A stretch of 64,000 nucleotides of DNA, taken from positions 26,227-90,226 of the forward strand of contig JAPLKU010000004.1 of NCBI GenBank assembly GCA_026387935.1, in the 5' to 3' direction. The DNA is from Gemmatimonadota bacterium. Lineage in GTDB: Bacteria; Gemmatimonadota; Gemmatimonadetes; Gemmatimonadales; Gemmatimonadaceae. The notes under the pieces are model-generated. The model was not told the DNA's origin, ran no database searches, and saw only the letters and a program-made list of their open reading frames with translations. Position numbers and translations under genes: made by a program. Within the stretch, counting starts at the first letter, position 1; each line of letters begins with the position of its first letter. Positions 34,686 to 42,403 of this stretch are shown here, piece by piece.

Positions 34686-36935
34686 ATGCGACGCAAAGCG
34701 TTCTTCAGTGTTGCCCTGGCGGTAGCGTTGGCTGCCCCAGCCTTCGCGCAGCAGCCCTACGCGCCCAAGACCGTTGGTGCCGACGCCTACGCGCACGCTG
34801 AGCGTGCGCTCGCACCGGCCCTGACGCCGCTCGCGGGCGTCGGATTTGGCGTCACCGCCAACTGGCTGCCCGATGACCGGATGTGGTACCGCAACACGAC
34901 GGCGACCGGCACGGAAATCGTGCTCGTCGATCCAGCGAAGAAGACGCGAACCGTCTGCGACGCCACGATGAGCAACTGCCCCGGCGTTCCCGCCGATGCG
35001 GCCACGAGCGCTGGTCGCGGTGGTGGCGGACGAGGTGGACGAGGTGGCCCACCAGGTGGCGCCCCAGGTGGTGGTCGCGGCGGTCCCGCCGCCGGCCCTC
35101 CGCTCACCACATCACCCGATGGCAAGCTCGGCGCCTTCATTAAGGACTACAACCTCTGGGTTCGCGACATCGCGTCTGGTCGCGACAAGCAGCTCACCAC
35201 AGATGGTATCAAGGACTTCGGTTACGCCACGGACAACGCAGGCTGGGCGTCGAGCGACCGCGCGATTCTCCTCTGGTCGCCGGACTCGAAGAAAATCGCC
35301 ACGCAGCAGCAGGACGAGCGGAAGGTCGGCGAATGGCACCTGATTGAAACGAAGGCCGGTCACCCGAACCTGAAGTCGTGGAAGTATCCGCTCCCGGGCG
35401 ACAGCGTGGTGCAGATGATCTTCCACGTCGTGATCGAAGTTGAACCGGCGAAGGTGATTCGCCTCAAGATGGGCGCCGATTTCCATCGCGCCACGATCGG
35501 CGACAACATCAGCATGAGCGACTACAAGTGGAGCCCCGATGGCGCGAAGCTCGCGCTCGCCTCCACATCGCGTGATCACAAGGGCGCAGTGGTACGCGTG
35601 GCGGATGCCGTCACCGGCGACGTGCGCGACGTGATGGAAGAGACTGTCACGACACAGTTCGAGTCGCGCACCGGTTGGCAGGTGCTCTGGGGCTCGAACG
35701 AACTGCTCTGGTATTCGCAGAAGGACGACTGGGGCCAGCTCTACCTGCACGACCTGACCACTGGCAAACTCAAGAACAAAGTCACGACGGGTGAAGGCCC
35801 GGTGACGGCGGTCATCAAGCTCGACGAAAAGGCGCGCACGCTCTACTACATGGCCAACGGCCGAGAGCCGGGGCAGGATCCGTACTTCGGTCACGCGTAC
35901 CGCGTGGACCTGGACGGCAAGGGAGCGGTTTCGCTCTCGCCGGACGTTGGCGATCACCAGGTGCAAGTGTCGCCGAGTGGGAAGTATCTGGTAGACACGT
36001 ACTCGAAGCTCGATGCGCCGCCGGTCGTCGCGCTGCGCGATGATGCGGGCAAGCTGGTCGTTGCGCTCGAGAAGATGGACATCGCGAAACTCGTAGCCGC
36101 AGGCTGGAAGGCGCCGATCGCCATCAAGGTCAAGGCCGACGACGGCAAGACCGATCTCTATGGCATGATGTTCGTGCCGTACAATCTCGATAAAACCAAG
36201 AAGTACCCGATCGTCAATAACGCCTACCCCGGCCCGCAGAGCGGCAGCGTCGGTGGCCGCACATTCACATCGGCGCGCGGCGACAAGCAGGCACTGGCCG
36301 ACCTCGGCTTTGTTGTCGTGTCAATCGACGGGCGTGGCACGCCGGGTCGGTCGAAGTCATTCCACGACTACTACTACGGCCGCATGGGCCGCGACAACAC
36401 GATTCCTGATCAGGTGTCAGGAATGAAGGATCTCGCGAAGCAGTATCCGTATATCGACATCGACCGCGCGGCCATGTGGGGGCACTCAGGAGGCGGGTTC
36501 ATTACGGCCGATGCGATGTTCCGCTTTCCGGATTTCTTCAAGGTTGGCATCGCCGAGTCGGGGAACCATGACCAGCGGTTGTACGAAGACGATTGGGGCG
36601 AACGCTATCAGGGCCTGCTCGTGAAAACGGCGGATGGCAAGGATAGCTATGAGCAGGAAGCCAACCAGTCCATGGCCAAGAACCTGAAGGGCAAGCTGCT
36701 GCTCGCGCATGGCACGATGGACAACAACGTGCCGCCGGACAACACGCTGCTCGTGGTGGACGCGCTCATCAAGGCAAACAAGTCGTTCGACCTGCTCATG
36801 ATTCCGAACGTTGCCCACGGATACGGCAACGCCTCCAACTATATGATGCGCCGCCGCTGGGACTACTTCGTGCAAAACCTCCTCGGCGCAGAACCGCCGA
36901 AGGATTATGAGATTGGCAAGCGGCCGGTGCCATGA
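34686..36935 (+). CDS. Secreted dipeptidyl peptidase IV-like S9 peptidase
   Basis: ATG 34686 gives 749 residues with a clean signal peptide (FFSVALAVALAAPAFAQ); the longer upstream start hides it. A DPP IV N-terminal propeller follows, interrupted near residues 110-140 by a Gly/Arg/Pro-rich stretch. The C-terminal hydrolase has S601 in WGHSGGGF, D679 in HGTMDNNVPP and H711 in NVAHGYG. It should release dipeptides, often after proline, from peptide N-termini outside the cytoplasm. It overlaps the M1 aminopeptidase gene by four bases (ATGA), so the two peptidases are made together. It ends in RPVP. Confidence 0.93.
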   Translation: MRRKAFFSVALAVALAAPAFAQQPYAPKTVGADAYAHAERALAPALTPLAGVGFGVTANWLPDDRMWYRNTTATGTEIVLVDPAKKTRTVCDATMSNCPGVPADAATSAGRGGGGRGGRGGPPGGAPGGGRGGPAAGPPLTTSPDGKLGAFIKDYNLWVRDIASGRDKQLTTDGIKDFGYATDNAGWASSDRAILLWSPDSKKIATQQQDERKVGEWHLIETKAGHPNLKSWKYPLPGDSVVQMIFHVVIEVEPAKVIRLKMGADFHRATIGDNISMSDYKWSPDGAKLALASTSRDHKGAVVRVADAVTGDVRDVMEETVTTQFESRTGWQVLWGSNELLWYSQKDDWGQLYLHDLTTGKLKNKVTTGEGPVTAVIKLDEKARTLYYMANGREPGQDPYFGHAYRVDLDGKGAVSLSPDVGDHQVQVSPSGKYLVDTYSKLDAPPVVALRDDAGKLVVALEKMDIAKLVAAGWKAPIAIKVKADDGKTDLYGMMFVPYNLDKTKKYPIVNNAYPGPQSGSVGGRTFTSARGDKQALADLGFVVVSIDGRGTPGRSKSFHDYYYGRMGRDNTIPDQVSGMKDLAKQYPYIDIDRAAMWGHSGGGFITADAMFRFPDFFKVGIAESGNHDQRLYEDDWGERYQGLLVKTADGKDSYEQEANQSMAKNLKGKLLLAHGTMDNNVPPDNTLLVVDALIKANKSFDLLMIPNVAHGYGNASNYMMRRRWDYFVQNLLGAEPPKDYEIGKRPVP

Positions 36936-38629
36936 TGCGGTTCTCGTGCCGCACCTTCGCTGTTCTCACCGCGATCAGTGCGTTCAGCGCACCGGCAAGC
37001 GCCGGCGCACAGACCAACACACCCACTGGTAATCGGCCAGCCGAACCGGCCCGTAAATATTCGCACGCCGATTCGCTCCGTGGCAGCAACGGGCCCGGCC
37101 GTGCCTGGTGGGACGCGACGTACTACGACCTCAACGTTGCGATCACGCCAACGGACTCGAGCATCCGTGGCTGGAACGCGATCACGTACATGGTGCTGAG
37201 CGCGAGCAAGCCGATGCAGATGGACCTGCAGCCGCCGCTCGTGGTGGACAGCATTCGTCAGGATGGCCGCGACGTGAAGTACACGCGCGACGGTAACGCG
37301 CTCATGCTCGCGCTGACCGCCGCGCAGAAGGTTGGCGACTCGAAAACCGTGACCGTGTACTATCACGGCAAGCCGGTGGCGGCCAAGCGTCCTCCCTGGG
37401 ACGGCGGTTACATCTGGCGCACCGACTCAGTTGGAAATCCCTGGGTGGCCACCGCCAACGAAGGACTCGGTGCGAGTGTCTGGTGGCCCAACAAGGATTA
37501 CTTCGGCGACGAACCCGACAGTCAGCGCGTGGCCATCACCGTACCCGACTCGATGATCAACGTGTCGAACGGTCGGATGCGCGGTCGCAAGCGCAACGGC
37601 AACGGCACCACCACGTACGAGTGGTTCGTCAACGAACCGATCAACAACTACAACATCGCGGTCAACGCCGGATCGTACGAGCGTTTCTTCGATGTGTACC
37701 AGGGCGAGGGCGGCACGCTCTCACTCGACTATTACGCTCTGCGATATCACGTCGCCGACGCGCGCAAGCAGTGGGCGCAGGTCAAGCCGATGCTCAAGTG
37801 TTTTGAGAACTGGTTTGGTCCGTACCCCTGGTACCGCGATGGCTACAAGCTCATCGAAGCGCCGCACCTCGGCATGGAACACCAGAGCGCCGTCGCGTAC
37901 GGGAACGGATTCCAGAACGGCTACCTCGGGCGTGATCTCTCCAAGACGGGGCGCGGCCTCACCTGGGATTTCATCATCGTCCACGAGAGCGCGCACGAGT
38001 GGTGGGGCAACAGCCTCACCGGCAAGGATGCGGCATACATGTGGATTCATGAGAGCTTCGCGAACTATGCGGAGAATCTGTATGTGGAATGCCAGACTGG
38101 CGACAAGAAGGCCGGCGCCGAGTATGTGATTGGCACTCGCGAGCTGGTGCGGAATGACCGACCCATTGAAGGCGTGCCCAGCGTGAACGACGAAGGGAGC
38201 GGCAATGACCACTACTACAAGGGTGGCAACATGCTGCATCTCATTCGTCAGCTCGTGGGCAACGACGACAAGTGGAAACAGATTCTGCGTGGCCTGCAGT
38301 CCACCTTCCGGCACCAGACGATTTCAGGTGCGCAGGTGGAGCAGTACATCACGAAGGAATCGGGAATCAACTTGTCGAAGGTGTTCGACCAGTATCTGCG
38401 GACCACGAAGCTTCCCGCGCTCGAATACAAGATTGACGGTGGCCAGCTTGCCTATCGCTGGGCGAATGTCGTTGCCGGATTCGACATGCCGGTGCAGGTG
38501 ACGATTCCGGGGCGCGGCGCCGTGATGTTGAAGCCGACAACGGAATGGAACCGTGAAGCCGGCGTGGCAACGCTCGAAGGCTTTGCGGTCGACGTGAACT
38601 GGTACGTCACCGCGAAGCCGATGTCGTAG
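36932..38629 (+). CDS. Secreted M1-family zinc aminopeptidase
   Basis: 565 residues with a signal peptide ending near SAGAQT. The zinc site is H351-E-S-A-H355 in HESAHEWWGN with the third ligand E374 in WIHESFANYAE. GMEHQS upstream stands in for the GAMEN substrate-binding motif. The N-terminal strand-rich domain (about 55-250) is the usual M1 saddle. It should remove N-terminal residues from peptides, completing the work of the dipeptidyl peptidase with which it is translationally coupled. It is shorter than cytosolic PepN because the C-terminal helical domain is absent, as in many exported M1 enzymes. Confidence 0.93.
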   Translation: MMRFSCRTFAVLTAISAFSAPASAGAQTNTPTGNRPAEPARKYSHADSLRGSNGPGRAWWDATYYDLNVAITPTDSSIRGWNAITYMVLSASKPMQMDLQPPLVVDSIRQDGRDVKYTRDGNALMLALTAAQKVGDSKTVTVYYHGKPVAAKRPPWDGGYIWRTDSVGNPWVATANEGLGASVWWPNKDYFGDEPDSQRVAITVPDSMINVSNGRMRGRKRNGNGTTTYEWFVNEPINNYNIAVNAGSYERFFDVYQGEGGTLSLDYYALRYHVADARKQWAQVKPMLKCFENWFGPYPWYRDGYKLIEAPHLGMEHQSAVAYGNGFQNGYLGRDLSKTGRGLTWDFIIVHESAHEWWGNSLTGKDAAYMWIHESFANYAENLYVECQTGDKKAGAEYVIGTRELVRNDRPIEGVPSVNDEGSGNDHYYKGGNMLHLIRQLVGNDDKWKQILRGLQSTFRHQTISGAQVEQYITKESGINLSKVFDQYLRTTKLPALEYKIDGGQLAYRWANVVAGFDMPVQVTIPGRGAVMLKPTTEWNREAGVATLEGFAVDVNWYVTAKPMS

Positions 38630-38651
38630 AGGCGCGTCCGAAAGCAGTTGG

Positions 38652-38680
38652 CGGCCGGCACATCGAAACCGTGCCGGCCG
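38652..38680 (+). terminator. Intrinsic terminator after the peptidase operon
   Basis: A perfect 10-bp stem (38652-38661 with 38671-38680, 9-nt loop) is followed by TTTGCTATTCTA. It lies 22 bp after the M1 stop and directly before the end of the convergent Cys-rich gene, so it may serve both. Confidence 0.8.
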
Positions 38681-38684
38681 TTTG

Positions 38685-39401
38685 CTATTCTATCTCGCGT
38701 TCGTGACCGAGGGGGCAGGTCGCGTACGTCGCCTCGTGCCAGCTGCCGGTCCACTGCGCTTCGATCGCCGTGTGCGTCTTGCAGTACACGCCGCCGCAGG
38801 TGGGGCAGCAGGCGTCGCACCCGGCGGGCTGCGTGACGGTGAGGTACTTCACCACCTCGGCGGCGTCGCCGCCGTCCATCAAGGCCAGGAGGTCGGCCAT
38901 TCGCGGGCCGGCGATTGTCCGGAACACTGTGACCGGCGAGAGGCTGCTCACTACCATCTGTTCCGGCGCCTCTGGCCCTGTGCGGCTCACTGAGAAGGTC
39001 ACGGCGTCGCCATCGCAGACCGCGCAGGTGAGCGTGACGCCGTCGCCCTGCCGCGAGATTTTCGTTCGCGTCACGTCGATCATCGGCGCGAGCTGCTCCA
39101 GCGCCGAGGTGAGACTCGATCGCAGCGCGAGTCCAATCGCGATTCCTACTCGCACCGACTCGGCGCTGTCGGCCAGGAACCGACGCCAGCCATGCCCACT
39201 GATATAGAAGAGGTTGGCGGTGTAGCGCGCGGCAGCCGGAGCGTCCGGCCGGCCCCGGTGTTCGATCGCCTGATCGGCGGAATCGACACCCGTGATCATG
39301 TCGTCGATGCGCTTGAGCACCGCGCGCTGATAGTCGGGGGTCAGTGAATACTGACCGCCCTCGACTTGCAGGCGGATGGCGCGAAGGGGGTCAGACGGCA
39401 C
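38685..39401 (-). CDS. Uncharacterised Cys-rich protein with a zinc-ribbon-like C-terminus
   Basis: 238 residues, start GTG at 39401 with no good ribosome site, so the N-terminus is uncertain. A helical first half is followed by CAVC around residue 126 and a dense C-terminal cluster: CDACCPTCGGVYC, then a His and CPLGH. This spacing looks like one or two treble-clef or ribbon zinc sites. There is no signal peptide or membrane helix, so it is probably cytosolic. I do not recognise a family. It is on the strand of the downstream catabolic cluster but separated from it by 59 bp. Confidence 0.6.
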   Translation of the reverse strand: MPSDPLRAIRLQVEGGQYSLTPDYQRAVLKRIDDMITGVDSADQAIEHRGRPDAPAAARYTANLFYISGHGWRRFLADSAESVRVGIAIGLALRSSLTSALEQLAPMIDVTRTKISRQGDGVTLTCAVCDGDAVTFSVSRTGPEAPEQMVVSSLSPVTVFRTIAGPRMADLLALMDGGDAAEVVKYLTVTQPAGCDACCPTCGGVYCKTHTAIEAQWTGSWHEATYATCPLGHEREIE

Positions 39402-39460
39402 GATGATGATGATGCATCAGTGCTGAGCGAATGACAACGCTGACTAGCCTGGAAGTTCCG

Positions 39461-40249
39461 CTAACCGCCGCTCCACGTCCGCGGATCGCCGAGCGGTGCG
39501 TTCGCGACGTCAGACGGAAGGAGCTCCAGGTTGGCCTTGGGTGACTGCACCAGTCTGAGTGGCCACTGTGATCCAAAGACAAATCGGGTCGAGCCGATCG
39601 TCCGGAAAAGTTTCGCGAGGTGGTCTTCAGGGGGGCCCCAGATCCAGCTGATGTCCCACCAGACGCGCGCCTGTTCGGCTGCAGTGAGTCCCCAGTGCAC
39701 TTCTTCAATGAGATCGCGGCCCGCGGCGCTCACGATGACGCGCACGCCATCGCCAGCGCGGGCAACCGCGCGAATCGCAGCACCGGTGAGATCGCCGGCG
39801 GTGTCGCGCGCACTGCGCTGGCGGAGATCCTCAAAACGCACCGTGAGAATAAGCGGCAGTTTATGCGCGGCACACGCCAGCGCGAGTTCGCGCATCGCAG
39901 CGTTATCCGGCGTGAACTTCCATTGAGGTGGATAGGCACGAATCGCCGCTGCACCGGCCTTCGCTGCATCGTGCAGCGCCGACTCCCAGCCGGGTAGATC
40001 TGGGCGAATCGTGGGCGCCGGCGAAAGCGTTACGCGAAATGGCTCGAGCGCCCTATACAGCGCGACGTTGCCGGCGGTTGGATCGTCTGCCCAGGCAGAG
40101 GGCAGGTGCCCAACCCAGGCGTGGGTGATTCCCTCGCGCGCGATAACCTTCGCCAAGATGTCAGGCTCCGGGTGTGGCACGTCGCGAAAGGGATATTCGC
40201 CGATGAAGACGGAAGGGTCGAGCAGGCCGGCGGAAGAGGACGGTGCCAT
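39461..40249 (-). CDS. Amidohydrolase-like TIM-barrel protein
   Basis: 262 residues from ATG 40249, which lies two bases after the stop of the upstream gene; a longer start would overlap that gene by 52 bp. Motifs such as FIGEYPFRDVPHPEPD, ALYRALEPF and RFVFGSQWPL fit the amidohydrolase-2 branch, but the usual HxH metal pair at the N-terminus is not seen. It may therefore be a metal-independent or degenerate member. It forms an operon with the next amidohydrolase and the class III aminotransferase, which suggests they act on the same small molecule. The substrate is unknown. Confidence 0.75.
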   Translation of the reverse strand: MAPSSSAGLLDPSVFIGEYPFRDVPHPEPDILAKVIAREGITHAWVGHLPSAWADDPTAGNVALYRALEPFRVTLSPAPTIRPDLPGWESALHDAAKAGAAAIRAYPPQWKFTPDNAAMRELALACAAHKLPLILTVRFEDLRQRSARDTAGDLTGAAIRAVARAGDGVRVIVSAAGRDLIEEVHWGLTAAEQARVWWDISWIWGPPEDHLAKLFRTIGSTRFVFGSQWPLRLVQSPKANLELLPSDVANAPLGDPRTWSGG

Positions 40250-40251
40250 GC

Positions 40252-41121
40252 CTAACTCAGATCGAATGCGTTGGCGCCGAAAATCCGCACGGCATTTTGC
40301 CAACGAATGTCTTCGATGTCGTTTGCCGTGCAGAGGCCGGTTGGCTCGAGCGCACGCAACTTGGCGAGGCCCGTTTCCATCGTGAGGTCGGTGGCGAAAA
40401 GCAGTCGCTGTGGCGTCAACGCCTTGATCGCACCGTCGAGCATGCCGCGATCCACGCCGCTGCCGGAAATGTCGGCGACAATGTTCGTGACGCCGCCGAT
40501 GGCCTCGAAGGTGTGGCGGTAGTCACCGCCGCCGCCGATGTGCGCGAGAATGAATGTCATTTTCGGATGCCGCTTCGCGAGACGCCCGAGGTCGGCGCCG
40601 TCGGAGATTTCCTGATTTGGCCATTCGCGCGTGCGGTGCTGCCAGATGTGGTGGAGCAGTGGGAGTTTATGCGCCGTGGCGAATTCGCAAATCGGATCCA
40701 GCAACGGATCGTCAGCCCGACGGCTCGCAAGCAGCTTCACGCCAATCGCGCCACGCTGCACACAGCGCTCGAGTTCGTTGAGCGCATGCGCCGTGTAGTT
40801 GGGATTCACGGTAATCATCATGCGCACGCGACGTCCTTCCGCGGCGCAGATCTCGAGCATCGCATCGTTGCCGGCGGTGACATCGGCTGGCGACGGGAAA
40901 TACGTCGGTGACGAGTAGCCGTAACTGCCGAGGATGGAGGCGACGTGGCAGCTGATCCCCATCCGGTCGCCGGCACGAAAGCGCGCGGCGTTGACCTCGC
41001 GCCAATCGGAACGGCCACAGCCGGCGTGCAGAAAGTGTGCGTGCGCGTCAATTAATGGCGAACTGATCACGCCGGGTCCGCCAATCACGACTTCTGATTT
41101 GTCCGCGCTCGCACTATTCAC
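40252..41121 (-). CDS. Metal-dependent amidohydrolase (amidohydrolase-2 family)
   Basis: 289 residues with the TIM-barrel hydrolase signature: DAHAHF with H27 and H29, HHIWQH in the middle, FILAHIGGGG and a C-terminal acidic site ATDLTMETG. It should hydrolyse or decarboxylate a ring or amide in the cytoplasm using one divalent metal. Its start overlaps the end of the aminotransferase gene by four bases, and the second amidohydrolase-like gene follows two bases after its stop. Unlike the next protein, its metal-binding residues look complete. Confidence 0.87.
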   Translation of the reverse strand: MNSASADKSEVVIGGPGVISSPLIDAHAHFLHAGCGRSDWREVNAARFRAGDRMGISCHVASILGSYGYSSPTYFPSPADVTAGNDAMLEICAAEGRRVRMMITVNPNYTAHALNELERCVQRGAIGVKLLASRRADDPLLDPICEFATAHKLPLLHHIWQHRTREWPNQEISDGADLGRLAKRHPKMTFILAHIGGGGDYRHTFEAIGGVTNIVADISGSGVDRGMLDGAIKALTPQRLLFATDLTMETGLAKLRALEPTGLCTANDIEDIRWQNAVRIFGANAFDLS

Positions 41122-42359
41122 TCAACACCGCCGTTGCGCATTGAGACCAGCGCATTGCTCGTGCACGACTCGATCTCGTTGATCAGTGCGCCGTCGTGTG
41201 CCAGTGCAGCGAAGTTGTAGGGGCCGCGCTTGAAGAGCACGCCATGCGCCGCCGCCGTGGTAAGGAACTGCGTTTCGAGTGCCGGCGACGCGAACTTGAA
41301 GAACCACATCGGGTCGATACCGGCGACTGCAATCCCACCTACACGGCTTGCACGCACCGCATTCGACACCGCAGTGCGCATCTCGCCGCCAATACGCGCG
41401 AGTTCGTCGCACACCTTCTCTTCCGCGTGAACGTGCAACACCGCACGCGCTGCCGCGAGCGCCGTGGTGTCGCAGGCCAGCGTGGACGAAATCCAGGTTG
41501 ACCGCGCCGTGTCCATCAGGGCCGCGTTGCCGCAGACGGCAGAGAGCGCGTACCCATTGGAGAGCGCCTTGCCGAACGCAGCCAGATCGGGCGTCACGCC
41601 GGAGAGTTCCTGATATCCACCGGTCGCAACGCGAAACCCGGTTTTCACTTCATCGAAGATCAGCACTGCGCCATGTTGCGTCGCGAGTGCGCGCGCGCGC
41701 GCGATCCACTCAGTGGACGGCAGTCGTTCCACAATAGGCTCGAGTACAATCGCCGCGAGCGACGACCCGGCCGTAGCTACAGCGGCCTCGAGCGCCGCGA
41801 TGTCGTCGAATAGAATCTTCGTGTAGTCGCGTTGCAGCGATGCCGGTACACCGGCCTCACTCGAGCACCAATCGAGCCAGCCGAAGTAGCCGCAGCCGAT
41901 GACCTTCGAGCGTCCCGTCGCGGCACGCGCGAGTCGAACGGCCGCGGCCACCGCTTCTGCGCCGGACTTGAGGAACTGCACCTTCTCTGCGCAGGGCACT
42001 GCCTCGCAAAACAACTCGGCGACTTCGACCTCGAGCGCATGTGGAAGGCCGGCCAGGTTGCCATGCGCTGCCGCCGCGACAACCGATCGCGTCACACGCT
42101 CGTCAGCATATCCAAGCGCGACAGCGCCAAGCGCCATGGTGCAATCGATGAGCTCGACGTCATCCGTCGTGATGAGCACACAGCCTTCGGCGCTCAGATA
42201 GTGCGTCGGTGCGCCGGCGTCGGCCGACCCCCAGAGTGACTCGGGCCGCTTGCTGCCGGTGGATGTTCCCATCGGTAATACCGCACGAGCACGTTCGGCC
42301 CAACTGACGTCCGGAAGCGCCTCGGGCGCGTTGTCGGCCTCGGTATCGTCGAAATCCAT
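41118..42359 (-). CDS. Class III PLP aminotransferase / aminomutase
   Basis: 413 residues close to the glutamate-1-semialdehyde aminomutase branch. D236 in VLIFDEVKTGFR binds the cofactor nitrogen and K264 in AFGKALSNGY is the Schiff-base lysine. FLKSGAEAVAAAVRLARAATG is the typical SGAEA region. True heme-pathway enzymes are not found in such contexts; here it is coupled to amidohydrolases and a polysaccharide lyase, so it more likely adds or removes an amino group on a sugar-derived molecule. That is inference. It is cytosolic. Confidence 0.88.
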   Translation of the reverse strand: MDFDDTEADNAPEALPDVSWAERARAVLPMGTSTGSKRPESLWGSADAGAPTHYLSAEGCVLITTDDVELIDCTMALGAVALGYADERVTRSVVAAAAHGNLAGLPHALEVEVAELFCEAVPCAEKVQFLKSGAEAVAAAVRLARAATGRSKVIGCGYFGWLDWCSSEAGVPASLQRDYTKILFDDIAALEAAVATAGSSLAAIVLEPIVERLPSTEWIARARALATQHGAVLIFDEVKTGFRVATGGYQELSGVTPDLAAFGKALSNGYALSAVCGNAALMDTARSTWISSTLACDTTALAAARAVLHVHAEEKVCDELARIGGEMRTAVSNAVRASRVGGIAVAGIDPMWFFKFASPALETQFLTTAAAHGVLFKRGPYNFAALAHDGALINEIESCTSNALVSMRNGGVE

Positions 42360-42403
42360 GCCTGAAAGAGAAGGGCCGGGACGTCGGCCTTCAAGGTCTC
42401 CGG

